Made by a program: the position numbers and the translations under genes. From contig CP143625.1 in NCBI GenBank assembly GCA_036362785.1, forward strand, positions 1,861,401 through 1,925,400: DNA of 64,000 nucleotides. The letters are read 5' to 3'. The notes under the pieces were generated by a model. That model did no database searches, was not told the DNA's origin, and was given only the letters and a program-made list of their open reading frames with translations. This DNA comes from a beta proteobacterium MWH-UniP1. Lineage in GTDB: Bacteria > Pseudomonadota > Gammaproteobacteria > Burkholderiales > Burkholderiaceae_A. Shown piece by piece: positions 29,104 through 37,056 of the stretch. Each line of letters starts with the position of its first letter. The first letter of the stretch is position 1.

Positions 29104-30179
29104 CTCGCCCCCTGCGATGCCGAGCCAAGGCGCTCCGCAATTCTTAAGGTAGCCGAACGGGCCCTGGGATTGCGACGAACCTCTTCCGTTGATGGACGAA
29201 TACGCCCCAGCAAACGCAAGCGCGGTTGGCTCACCGGATGGCCGCCACGCCGGACAGCCTGATCCTGAATGCTGTTTAAAAATGCCTGCTGCCCGCGGCT
29301 TAGTCGACGGTCACCCGAGGACGCTACTGCCTTGCCGGATTGATCACGAAAGAACTGCTTAACGAGCCGATCTTCGAGCGAATGGAAACTGATGATCGCA
29401 ATGCGCCCAGACTCACGCACGATTTCGACTGCGGCCTGAAGGAGCGATGTGAGTTCTTCAATTTCGCTGTTGATGTAAATCCGTAAAGCCTGAAATGTTC
29501 GAGTGGCTGGATGTTGGCCCGGCTCTTTGCGGGCCCCACAGCGGCGCAATGCTTCGGCCACCAAGTCCGCAAGCGCCTTGGTCGAGTCCAGGGGCTCAGC
29601 CTCGCCTCTTGCGTGGGCTGTGCAGCGCGCTTTAATCGCGTCTGCAATCTGAAAAGCAAACCGTTCTTCACCATAGCCTGCGATCACCTCTTTTAATTCT
29701 TGCGTTGATGCCTGCGTAATCCAGTCGGATACTGGTACACCGCGCGTTGGATCCATACGCATATCGAGCGGACCATCTGCCCGAAAACTAAATCCACGTT
29801 GGGCTTCATCCAGCTGCGGTGATGAGACACCAAGATCTGCCAGCAATCCATCAATCTGGGCAACGCCACGCTCAGCGAGCGCTTGCTGCAGCTGACTAAA
29901 TGGCGCATGAATAATTTCAAACCGGGTATCGGTAATGCGCTTTGCGTTTTCCACAGCAGCAGGGTCACGGTCAAACGCAATCAGCCTGCCTTTTGGCCCT
30001 AGGGATTGAAGAATCAAGGCGCTGTGTCCGCCGCGTCCATAAGTGGCGTCTACGTAAATCCCTTCAGGAATAATCCGCAAGCCTTGCACTGCTTCATCTA
30101 AGAGCACCGACAGGTGGGCAGCAGATTCCGAGAAAGGTGGTGTTGCGCTATCAGAAGGACTCGCCAAAGCAGCGGTCAC
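29100..30179 (-). CDS. rsmH: 16S rRNA (cytosine1402-N4)-methyltransferase RsmH
   Basis: RsmH (MraW) methylates N4 of C1402 in 16S rRNA at the decoding centre. The 359-residue protein has HLSVLLDEAV, the SAM-binding DATYGRGGHS at 44-53, LLADLGVSSPQLD, GFSFRADGPLDMRMD and ISFHSLEDRLVKQFF. The start is a GTG at 30177-30179 with GGAGG 6 nt upstream, inside the end of mraZ; only 2 nt separate the genes. About 20 unconserved residues precede the core. Confidence 0.97.
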   Translation of the reverse strand: MTAALASPSDSATPPFSESAAHLSVLLDEAVQGLRIIPEGIYVDATYGRGGHSALILQSLGPKGRLIAFDRDPAAVENAKRITDTRFEIIHAPFSQLQQALAERGVAQIDGLLADLGVSSPQLDEAQRGFSFRADGPLDMRMDPTRGVPVSDWITQASTQELKEVIAGYGEERFAFQIADAIKARCTAHARGEAEPLDSTKALADLVAEALRRCGARKEPGQHPATRTFQALRIYINSEIEELTSLLQAAVEIVRESGRIAIISFHSLEDRLVKQFFRDQSGKAVASSGDRRLSRGQQAFLNSIQDQAVRRGGHPVSQPRLRLLGRIRPSTEEVRRNPRARSATLRIAERLGSASQGAR

Positions 30180-30181
30180 GT

Positions 30182-30604
30182 CTAGCCTCCGCCACGCTTA
30201 CGATGACGAACCGCCTGTTTGTGCGATTCAAGTGATGCCGCATCCCAGATCTCAAAATGAGTTCCGACACCGAGAAGAATGACATCGCGCTGAATATGTG
30301 CCCCATCGCGCAAAACAGGATTGATCAACACACGGCCTTGCCCATCCATGTCGGGGGTATCACTCAATCCCAACCAGAAACGACGGCGTTCGGCGTCGGA
30401 CTCCTCTTCACTAAACGTGGCGATTTTTTGTTCCCAAAGTGACTGGGCCATCAGCAGTAGACAGCCGTCGTCACTCTCCACTAAGGCAAGTGCACCTTTG
30501 GATTGGGCCACCAAGGCGTCCCGATAGCGTGTCGGGATCGCCATGCGACCCTTCGCATCCAGACTAAGCGCCGTAATACCGGCAAATTGACCCAAAACCG
30601 CCAA
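30182..30604 (-). CDS. mraZ: Transcriptional regulator MraZ
   Basis: MraZ is a SpoVT/AbrB-like DNA-binding protein that represses its own operon by binding direct repeats before it. The protein shows the two repeated half-domains: ALSLDAKGRMAIPTRYRDAL near the start and DMDGQGRVLINPVLRDGA in the second half. I choose a TTG start at 30602-30604 (140 residues), because GGGGAG at 30611-30616 lies 6 nt upstream. A GTG at 30628 would give 148 residues but has no ribosome site and lies inside the third MraZ repeat. It heads the dcw operon. Confidence 0.93.
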   Translation of the reverse strand: MAVLGQFAGITALSLDAKGRMAIPTRYRDALVAQSKGALALVESDDGCLLLMAQSLWEQKIATFSEEESDAERRRFWLGLSDTPDMDGQGRVLINPVLRDGAHIQRDVILLGVGTHFEIWDAASLESHKQAVRHRKRGGG

Positions 30605-30610
30605 AGATGA

Positions 30611-30616
30611 CTCCCC
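30611..30616 (-). promoter_or_regulatory. Ribosome binding site that fixes the mraZ start
   Basis: GGGGAG read on the - strand, 6 nt before a TTG codon at 30602-30604. It overlaps the fourth 10-bp repeat of the MraZ-type operator. No comparable site precedes the GTG at 30628. Confidence 0.65.
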
Positions 30617-30650
30617 ACAAAAAACCACTTTTTTGCACGTTTTCCCACTT
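30611..30650 (-). promoter_or_regulatory. Putative MraZ operator: four GTG-headed units at exact 10-bp spacing
   Basis: On the - strand, GTGGGA, GTGCAA, GTGGTT and GTGGGG begin at 30648, 30638, 30628 and 30618, exactly one helical turn apart. Known MraZ operators in enterobacteria are TGGGN units at 10-bp intervals downstream of the -10 box. Units 1 and 4 match best; units 2 and 3 are degenerate. The array spans the likely transcription start and the ribosome site. Confidence 0.75.
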
Positions 30651-30675
30651 TATGGAAAAGCAATCAGGCGGTCAA
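30647..30675 (-). promoter_or_regulatory. Sigma-70 promoter of the mra/dcw operon
   Basis: On the - strand TTGACC (30675-30670), a 17-nt spacer, then TAAAGT (30652-30647). The -35 box matches five of six consensus bases and the spacer is ideal. The -10 box runs into the first MraZ repeat, which fits self-repression by occlusion. Transcription would start near 30640, about 35 nt before the mraZ TTG. The region 30661-30856 upstream is AT-rich and holds no gene that I can see. Confidence 0.72.
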
Positions 30676-30856
30676 GTAAAAAAGGGAGTTTTTCTTTCTA
30701 AAACAATGACTTAGCGCTCTTTTTGCGAGTCAAAATTTACCAAATAATCATTAAAATCAATGAGATAAAAATGGCTTATAAAGTGATTTATTACATAAAA
30801 CAGGAATAACCCCCAATCCGACGGACTGATGTGGTGAGATTTGCTCCCCGATCTGG

Positions 30857-31342
30857 CTACTGCAGTGGGGTCTTGAGTAGCTTGCCAAATGGGATGGCCA
30901 CTACCGGGATGCCCTCTTCGGCGAGCTCCTGGGCGGTTTCAAAGTCGGTTTGGCCATGAATTGGTCGGGCCGGAATGTCATTGGTATGCATTGCACGGGC
31001 CTCTTCAGCGAAGCGATCGCCCACATCTTCACTAGCCGCCAACATCTCACGAACCAGCTGGATGGCCGCAGCCAAAGAAGGCGAGGCTGCCCCCGCGGAG
31101 GCCATGACGGCCTGGCCGGGTTCGGCAGGCGTTACCTCTGCAGCCGGTTTCAACACCGAGGGCTCATCTGATGCGCCCAGCAAGTTCAAGCGGGGCGCAG
31201 AGAGAGTCTTTTCCACTGCCCGACTGTCACACACCGGACAAGACAGCAAGCCCTGAGCCTGCTGGGTTTCAAACGCCGCATGGTCTTTGAACCAACCCTC
31301 AAAGGGATGGCCGTGCTCACACTTCAGATTAAAAACTTTCAT
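30857..31342 (-). CDS. DUF1178 family protein
   Basis: The 161-residue protein belongs to DUF1178, small proteobacterial proteins of unknown function. Seen: the family N-terminus MKVFNLKCEHGHPFEGWF with a Cys-x-His pair, a CPVC knuckle at about 35-38 that could complete a zinc ribbon, a Pro/Ala/Ser linker (about 60-90), and the conserved C-terminal half with ARAMHTNDIPARPIHGQ and AQELAEEGIPVVAIPF. It is 10 nt upstream of the histidine phosphatase stop region in the opposite reading order: it lies downstream of that gene on the same strand, so the two are probably co-transcribed. Confidence 0.88.
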   Translation of the reverse strand: MKVFNLKCEHGHPFEGWFKDHAAFETQQAQGLLSCPVCDSRAVEKTLSAPRLNLLGASDEPSVLKPAAEVTPAEPGQAVMASAGAASPSLAAAIQLVREMLAASEDVGDRFAEEARAMHTNDIPARPIHGQTDFETAQELAEEGIPVVAIPFGKLLKTPLQ

Positions 31343-31351
31343 AGCCGGATT

Positions 31352-31996
31352 TTAAGAGATCCCTCGAAGTTCATCTCGAGCCGTTGGACCATCGAGGTGG
31401 TCTGTAATTCCCCAATCAAGCACTTCTAGAGAAAAATCAGAGGCCAGTAACCGCTGAATGCCTGCGTTTGGAATCGGCCAGTGCCGAGACGCTTGAAGAT
31501 CGATCTGATTGGCCAAACGATAGATCATGTCTAACACGCCCCCATGGCTAAACACAGCCACGGTTTGACCGGGGTGTTGGCCAACAATTTCTCGGATGCC
31601 CGTTTCCACACGGCCACGAAAATCCACCAATGACTCGCCGCCCTGGGGGCAAAACTCTGGGTCACGGTCTTGCCAACGACGATAGTCGTCTGGATACCGG
31701 CGCGATATTTCTTCGGGCGTTAACCCCTGAAACACACCGAAGTCACGCTCGGCCATCGCGGGCACCAGCTGAACCGAACGTTGCTGATAGGCCGCCAGTG
31801 GGGCAGCCGTCTGCGTGGTGCGTGCCAGCGGGCTTGTATAGATCGCATCTAACACAACTGAACCAAGCCGTTTGGCTACCGAAGCTGCCTGGGCATGGCC
31901 CAATGCATTTAAGGCAATGTCAGTGCTGCCCTGAAGACGCCGAGAGGCATTCCAGTCTGTCTCACCGTGCCGCACCAGCCAGATGGTTGTTTTCAA
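31352..31996 (-). CDS. Histidine phosphatase family protein (phosphoglycerate mutase-like)
   Basis: The 214-residue protein has the RHG signature LVRHGETDWN at 7-16 with catalytic His10, the phosphate-pocket YTSPLARTTQTA, the acid EERDFG-type AERDFGVFQG, and the second histidine in VFSHGGVLDMIY. This is the cofactor-dependent phosphoglycerate mutase/CobC/GpmB group. The substrate cannot be read from sequence; a sugar or alpha-ribazole phosphate is possible. It lies between gloA (17 nt) and DUF1178 (9 nt) on one strand. Confidence 0.92.
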   Translation of the reverse strand: MKTTIWLVRHGETDWNASRRLQGSTDIALNALGHAQAASVAKRLGSVVLDAIYTSPLARTTQTAAPLAAYQQRSVQLVPAMAERDFGVFQGLTPEEISRRYPDDYRRWQDRDPEFCPQGGESLVDFRGRVETGIREIVGQHPGQTVAVFSHGGVLDMIYRLANQIDLQASRHWPIPNAGIQRLLASDFSLEVLDWGITDHLDGPTARDELRGIS

Positions 31997-32012
31997 TCAC
32001 CGATCCAGTGTC

Positions 32013-32405
32013 TTAAAGCCCGTGCTGAATCAGCTCTATTTTGTAGCCGTCCGGATCTTGCACAAACGCAATGACGGTCTCGCCACCTTTGACTGGCCCA
32101 GCCTCTCGGGTGACATTGCCGCCTGCTTGCTTAATTTTTTCGCAAGCGGCATACGCATCAGGAACCGCAATCGCAATGTGGCCATAGGCGCCACCCATCT
32201 CGTAGCTTGAGACGCCATAGTTGTAAGTCAATTCCAGTTCGGCCTGGCCTTCTGCATTGCCCTTTCCGAACCCAAGATAGGCCAATGCATACTGCTGATC
32301 TGGTCGATCAACCGTACGCAGTAAATTCATACCAAGCACCTTGGTGTAGAAATCAATCGACCGCTTCATGTCGCCAACACGCAACATGGTGTGTAAAAAA
32401 TTCAT
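32013..32405 (-). CDS. gloA: Lactoylglutathione lyase (glyoxalase I)
   Basis: GloA isomerises the methylglyoxal-glutathione hemithioacetal to S-lactoylglutathione. The 130-residue protein closely follows the E. coli enzyme: [29 protein letters not shown] and [14 protein letters not shown]. The expected metal ligands are His5, Glu58, His76 and Glu124. It begins only 25 nt after the 3' end of rnpB on the same strand. Confidence 0.97.
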   Translation of the reverse strand: MNFLHTMLRVGDMKRSIDFYTKVLGMNLLRTVDRPDQQYALAYLGFGKGNAEGQAELELTYNYGVSSYEMGGAYGHIAIAVPDAYAACEKIKQAGGNVTREAGPVKGGETVIAFVQDPDGYKIELIQHGL

Positions 32406-32430
32406 GGCTAGCCCCAGATAAAAAGAAAAA

Positions 32431-32791
32431 TCGAAGCAGATCTGTAGGCCGGATTCTGTTACGAAACACCGATTGCTCGGCGCTTTATAGCGATCATCCC
32501 TCTAGGCCCGCTGTTACCAACGGGCTCAAGCCACCTACCCGCGCGCATCGGGCGGGACACCCTTTACAGCCGAAGCTGCACGCGCGCCTATTTGGTGTTG
32601 CTCCGGGTGGAGGTTGCCGCGTTTCACGTCCACGCGGTTGCCCGCGCTTACTCGTCTCTGTGGCCCTATTCCTCGCCTTGGGTGCCCTTGCAGGCACTTG
32701 CTGCGTACGGCCGTTAGCCGTCACCCTACCCTGCGGAGTCCGGACCTTCCTCTTCTGCGAATGCAGCAGCGATCGCCCGACCTGCTTCGAT
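32431..32791 (-). ncRNA. rnpB: RNase P RNA (class A)
   Basis: This is the catalytic RNA that removes tRNA 5' leaders. Read on the - strand, the 5' end UCGAAGCAG pairs with the 3' end CUGCUUCGA to close helix P1. Between them are the conserved blocks GAGGAAGGUCCGGACUCC and GGGUAGGGUGACGGCUAACGG near the 5' side, and AGAGGGAUGAUCGC and ACAGAAUCCGGCCUAC near the 3' side. The ends are set from P1 and are uncertain by a few bases. A T-run (TTTTTCTTTT on the - strand, 32421-32430) directly after P1 probably ends transcription. Protein readings across this region should be ignored. Confidence 0.95.
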
Positions 32792-32797
32792 CAGCTA

Positions 32798-32826
32798 ATC
32801 ATATAGGGTTTTAACTATTGGGTCAC
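32798..32826 (-). promoter_or_regulatory. Probable promoter of rnpB
   Basis: On the - strand GTGACC (32826-32821), 17-nt spacer, then TATGAT (32803-32798), followed 6-7 nt later by the predicted RNA 5' end. The -10 box matches the consensus in five of six positions. The divergent histidine kinase starts about 55 nt away. Confidence 0.65.
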
Positions 32827-32881
32827 GGGGCATGTGATCGATTATGCTTTTCTCGGTCAGTGATCTTCTCAGCTCCTTTAC

Positions 32882-35278
32882 GTGAACCGCCTCTTACATC
32901 TGCCTGACGCACGTTTCGTCACATTCGTCTCCAGTTTTAAAACGTCCTTAGCCCAGGGCGAAAAACATCTCTCTACCCGAATCTGGTCCCTCATTGGCAA
33001 TGGACAGCCAATGAGAAGAACGCTCTTACTGCTGGCGATCATTCCAATGGTGGTGGTACTGATTGCTCTTGGGCTATCCATCACCCATGTTGTGCGAAAG
33101 CAAATAGAAAAAGAGCGAGGCGAGCAGCTCAGGACTTATGCCGCTTACTATGCCGAGAGTCTTGACCAATCGGTTCGTCGTCACTTAGTCGATATCAAAT
33201 CTCGTGCGGCCTTGCTAGCAACGTTCAACTTACACGATGACCACTCGCAACTCGCAACATGGATGTATACCGTTCAGAGCCAAGTCACCGACTACGCCTG
33301 GATTAGCTTTGCTGATCGTCATGGGCAGGTGCGGGTCTCCACTCGCCCGACAAACCCTCAAAATGACGTCAGGGCAACATCATGGTTTCAATATGGGCTG
33401 ACACAGCCAGCAGTCATTGAAGCACCCACTACCAGCCCTTCCCTAGACAATGCATCCGGTCCGTCAGACAGCAATCCGAAAGCTATTCATTTGGTTGCCC
33501 CTGTTTATAGCCGGCAAAGTGATGTCGCGGGTGTGCTCAAGGGGCATTTGGATTGGAATTGGCTCGTTAGTCAGCACAAACGGTTTCTACAACAAGTCGC
33601 GCCAAACCAAAATATCGAGGTGTTTATCGCCGCAGCAGATGGTCAGGCCAATCTCGTCTCCGCTGACACCACGAGCTTTGCACTACATAAAATCGGCAGC
33701 TTTCAGCTCGCCCAAACGGGCGACCCCGGCTGGCACAGAGAGACTTGGCCAGATGGAAAAGATTATTTGGTAGGTTATGCCAAATCTGAACAGCTTCAGG
33801 GCCTTCATGGCGCAGGCTGGACGACCCTGGTCCGCGTGCCTGCAGGCGCTATTTATGGGCCTATCGACCAGCTCATCAACGGTCTATGGCTATTAATTAT
33901 CGCGACTATCGTTGGCTTTGTGCTGATGACACGCCTGCTGTTGCGAGTCACCCTCCAACCCATCGAGCAATTGGTCAGCACGATCAACACAGTGGCAGAC
34001 CACGGAGGGGTGATCCCCACCGGAGGGCCTGCCCCAAGTGAGTTTCAGGTGCTGACGCACGCCGCCAATCGAATGATCCAAGCAGTCCAAGACCGTGAGA
34101 CGGCCAATCAAGCAAAAACCCAGCTTATTGCCGACATGAGCCATGAAATTCGTACGCCACTTCACGGATTGATTGGACACGCAGAACTGCTGAAGGGACG
34201 ACTCCAAAGCCCACAAGATCAGGCAGATGTCAGTCGGATGATTAACTGCGCAAAAGACATGACCGCACTGGTGAACGATGCCATCGATTTGGCTGCACTT
34301 GAGCAGCGAGAAGTTCAACTCAACCCCCAGCCAATCCTCTTAAAAGAGTTGGTCGAATTTAACGCAGAAATTTTTCGGTCGCTGGCAACGCAACAGGGCC
34401 TGTATTTCGACTTGGAAATCACCGCCGATGCGAACCTGCGACTGCTCGCCGACCGGCTTCGATTTGGGCAGGTTCTGCGCAATCTGTTTTCTAATGCAGT
34501 GAAGTTTACGGTCCATGGCGGTGTCCGGGTAACTGTAGAAGCGGTGCCGCTTGATTCAAAGGAGACCGATGTGTCTCAAGGCACTCGCGGGGAAGTGATG
34601 CTCAAGATTGACGTACGGGATAGCGGTATCGGGATTCCAAAAGATCAGCAATCAAGAATTTTTGATCGGTATCGTCGCGCCCATACCGCAACGGCCGACC
34701 ATCAAAACGACTCCAAAATCGGAACTGGGCTGGGTCTGTCCGTGACCAAAGGTCTGGTCGAGTCCATGCGGGGCAGCATTGTCGTGGAATCAGAACCAGG
34801 CTGCGGCACTCGCGTGACCGTAGATCTAAAGCTACGAGTTGCGCCTGCAGACGCGGCCACATCAGAACCACAAATGCTCCCCAAAAATCCGTGCGGGTTG
34901 CGCGTGCTTCTTATTGAAGACAGTCGACAAAACCTGGACGTGATGGAACGATGGCTGACACAACAGGGCCATCAAGTTATGACCGCCCAATCAGGGTCGT
35001 CGGGCTTGGGCCTGATCATCGAACAAACTTTCGATTTGATTTTGCTTGATATCGACCTGCCAGACATGAATGGGCGTGAACTGGCACAACGTGTTCGTAA
35101 TAGTTCGCATGCGAATGCCAGGGCGAAAATCTTCGCCGTATCAGGGCTAGCCTTTGACGAAGATCGTCAGGCCTCGCTGGCGGCCGGCATTGATCAGCAC
35201 ATCAGCAAACCCTTGGACTTTGATCTTTTTCGTCATCAACTCGCCCTGCTTAAGCGAAACACTTTCGGATCGGCATAA
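32882..35278 (+). CDS. Membrane hybrid sensor histidine kinase
   Basis: The 798-residue protein has a membrane helix at about 46-68, a periplasmic sensor region (about 75-330, dCACHE-like, with YAWISFADRHGQVRVS and PVYSRQSDVAGVLKG), a second helix at about 333-352, HAMP-like linker, the dimerisation domain with phospho-accepting His421 (SHEIRTPLHGL), an ATPase domain with NLFSNAVKF, DSGIGIP and GTGLGLSV, and a C-terminal receiver with Asp723 in LLDIDLPDMNG and Lys in SKPLD. No Hpt protein or output regulator is adjacent, so its partner and signal are unknown. The GTG at 32882 lacks a ribosome site; the ATG at 33011, just before the first helix, is an alternative start. Its end overlaps the convergent DUF3025 gene by 43 nt. 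Confidence 0.93.
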   Translation: MNRLLHLPDARFVTFVSSFKTSLAQGEKHLSTRIWSLIGNGQPMRRTLLLLAIIPMVVVLIALGLSITHVVRKQIEKERGEQLRTYAAYYAESLDQSVRRHLVDIKSRAALLATFNLHDDHSQLATWMYTVQSQVTDYAWISFADRHGQVRVSTRPTNPQNDVRATSWFQYGLTQPAVIEAPTTSPSLDNASGPSDSNPKAIHLVAPVYSRQSDVAGVLKGHLDWNWLVSQHKRFLQQVAPNQNIEVFIAAADGQANLVSADTTSFALHKIGSFQLAQTGDPGWHRETWPDGKDYLVGYAKSEQLQGLHGAGWTTLVRVPAGAIYGPIDQLINGLWLLIIATIVGFVLMTRLLLRVTLQPIEQLVSTINTVADHGGVIPTGGPAPSEFQVLTHAANRMIQAVQDRETANQAKTQLIADMSHEIRTPLHGLIGHAELLKGRLQSPQDQADVSRMINCAKDMTALVNDAIDLAALEQREVQLNPQPILLKELVEFNAEIFRSLATQQGLYFDLEITADANLRLLADRLRFGQVLRNLFSNAVKFTVHGGVRVTVEAVPLDSKETDVSQGTRGEVMLKIDVRDSGIGIPKDQQSRIFDRYRRAHTATADHQNDSKIGTGLGLSVTKGLVESMRGSIVVESEPGCGTRVTVDLKLRVAPADAATSEPQMLPKNPCGLRVLLIEDSRQNLDVMERWLTQQGHQVMTAQSGSSGLGLIIEQTFDLILLDIDLPDMNGRELAQRVRNSSHANARAKIFAVSGLAFDEDRQASLAAGIDQHISKPLDFDLFRHQLALLKRNTFGSA

Positions 35279-36066
35279 AAGTCCTCGGCCTGATTTGCCG
35301 CATCCCATCCCGGCACCCCCATAACGGGTAATGGGCGAAAGATGGCTGTGTTCATCCCAAGGTGGACGCGGTCCGAGAGCACAACATCAAGTTGGTGTCG
35401 ATCGCGACTAGACATCTCTTGCACAATCGCGTGGCCGGTAATCGCCTTATAAGGGCTTGCGAGTTTTTCTAAAAGCGCATGACCAAACGGAACAAGATGC
35501 CACCGCGTGTGCCAATGTGAACGATTCTTTAAAAAGAGCGTTTGCCAATCATGTAAATCCAAGGCGGCCTGCAACTCATTGGCGGACTCTTGGGCCAAGA
35601 CAACGACAAGATTTTCGTCCCACAGGGTGGCTGCATCGCGCACCGGCCCTCGTTTGCCTGTCATGCCAAGCCGATCAAGCTCACTAGCCTGCACGGCATT
35701 TAGCTTTGCCTTGGTTTTCGGAAACGTTAGCCACATCAAGGCGTTATAACGATCATGCAGATTGTCCCGAGTCGGGACCTCGCCGGTCTTCGCGATCCAG
35801 GACTCGTAGGCGATACCACTGGGAAGTTGAGACTGGGGCACGAAGGACAGGGGTGCCCCCCGGCCGCTCACGATGCCCGTGCCCTGCGCACGATCATTAA
35901 GCCAACTCAGTAGCCGATCAAATGACAGGCCATGAATTGCCGCGAGCACCTCAGCATCAAATGATTGCCACCACGGCGATTGGTGTTGCAGCGAATCAGA
36001 CAAGGCCTTGAAAACGCCAGGCCAAGCGCTCGCCAGAGGCAAGGGGCACGATCTGGCCTTCAGCAT
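35236..36066 (-). CDS. DUF3025 family protein
   Basis: The protein matches DUF3025, a family of unknown function in proteobacteria. Recognisable blocks are [14 protein letters not shown], the [19 protein letters not shown] segment, [29 protein letters not shown], and WDENLVVVL further on, ending in the [17 protein letters not shown] tail. The start is uncertain: the frame is open to 36201 inside pyrC; I use the ATG at 36066, but TTG codons at 36042 and 36006 are as likely. All would overlap the end of pyrC. The 3' end overlaps the convergent histidine kinase by 43 nt. Conserved His/Asp residues (HDRYNAL) may hint at an enzyme, but nothing more can be said. Confidence 0.83.
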   Translation of the reverse strand: MLKARSCPLPLASAWPGVFKALSDSLQHQSPWWQSFDAEVLAAIHGLSFDRLLSWLNDRAQGTGIVSGRGAPLSFVPQSQLPSGIAYESWIAKTGEVPTRDNLHDRYNALMWLTFPKTKAKLNAVQASELDRLGMTGKRGPVRDAATLWDENLVVVLAQESANELQAALDLHDWQTLFLKNRSHWHTRWHLVPFGHALLEKLASPYKAITGHAIVQEMSSRDRHQLDVVLSDRVHLGMNTAIFRPLPVMGVPGWDAANQAEDFYADPKVFRLSRAS

Positions 36067-37054
36067 ACGGGAGTACTGCATCAATCTGTTGGCCAGACTT
36101 CTGAAGAGTAATTTTCGATGTATTGCGGGGTAGGCGATAAAAATCTGGCCCATAAAAACTTGCAAACCCCTCGAATCGGTCAATGGCATTAACGGACTCA
36201 AACGCCTGTAAATACAACTCTAAGGCATAGGGTGCCGAAAAGCAGCCGGCGCAGCCACAAGCAGCTTCTTTGGTCGACTGTTCATGGGGCGCGCTATCCG
36301 TGCCAAGAAAAAATTTAGGGCTGCCACTGGTGGCAACCTGCAACAGCGCCTGTCGATGCACCTCGCGCTTCAAAATCGGCAAGCAGTACCAATGCGGACG
36401 AATGCCGCCCTGAAAAAGCGCATTACGACTGTACAAAAGATGTTGCGGTGTGATCGTGGCCGCGATCGGACCAGATGCATCGCGAACGAAGTGTGCGGCT
36501 TCTCGCGTGGTGATATGTTCAAACACAATCCGAAGCTCAGGAAAGTCGTGCCGAAGTGGTGCAAGCACCTGATCAATAAACACGGCTTCCCGATCAAACA
36601 CATCAATTTCAGATGCGGTCACTTCGCCATGAACACAAAGCGGCATGCCGGCTTGTTGCATGGCTTCTAATACCCGATAGCAATGCTTGATGTCCGTAAC
36701 GCCGCTATCAGAATTGGTGGTGGCGCCCGCGGGATAGAGTTTGACTGCCTTGACAACCTGACTGTCGGCGGCACGACGAATCTCATCGGCCGAAGTGTTG
36801 TCTGTTAAATAGAGTGTCATGAGCGGCTCAAAGCCATAGCCCTGCTCAAGCAGGCTTTTGGGAATCATGCTGGTAATGCGTTCAGCGTAGGCGATCGCCT
36901 GATCCGTCGTGGTGACTGGCGGTCGCAGATTGGGCATGACAATCGCACGGGCAAACTGCCGAACGGTATACGGCAATACCGATGCCATCTGCTGTCCATC
37001 ACGCAGATGCAGATGCCAATCATCGGGACGGGTAATGGTGAGTTGTTGTTCCAC
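35996..37054 (-). CDS. pyrC: Dihydroorotase (class II)
   Basis: PyrC closes N-carbamoyl-aspartate to dihydroorotate, the third step of pyrimidine synthesis. The 352-residue protein has the metal-binding [10 protein letters not shown] (His14, His16), the lysine expected to be carbamylated, Lys105 in [29 protein letters not shown] and [10 protein letters not shown]. The start is a GTG (37052-37054) 2 nt after the glycerate kinase stop without a clear ribosome site, so it is probably translationally coupled to that gene. Confidence 0.96.
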   Translation of the reverse strand: MEQQLTITRPDDWHLHLRDGQQMASVLPYTVRQFARAIVMPNLRPPVTTTDQAIAYAERITSMIPKSLLEQGYGFEPLMTLYLTDNTSADEIRRAADSQVVKAVKLYPAGATTNSDSGVTDIKHCYRVLEAMQQAGMPLCVHGEVTASEIDVFDREAVFIDQVLAPLRHDFPELRIVFEHITTREAAHFVRDASGPIAATITPQHLLYSRNALFQGGIRPHWYCLPILKREVHRQALLQVATSGSPKFFLGTDSAPHEQSTKEAACGCAGCFSAPYALELYLQAFESVNAIDRFEGFASFYGPDFYRLPRNTSKITLQKSGQQIDAVLPYAEGQIVPLASGERLAWRFQGLV

Positions 37055-37056
37055 AG

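Noticed and set aside
30626-30628. GTG start of mraZ giving 148 residues
   Set aside because: No ribosome site precedes it and it is the third unit of the 10-bp repeat array. The TTG at 30604 has GGGGAG at the right distance.
32207-32806. Long open frame on the + strand across the gloA start and rnpB
   Set aside because: The region folds and matches as RNase P RNA on the - strand, and the rest is antisense to gloA. The translated product has no family features.
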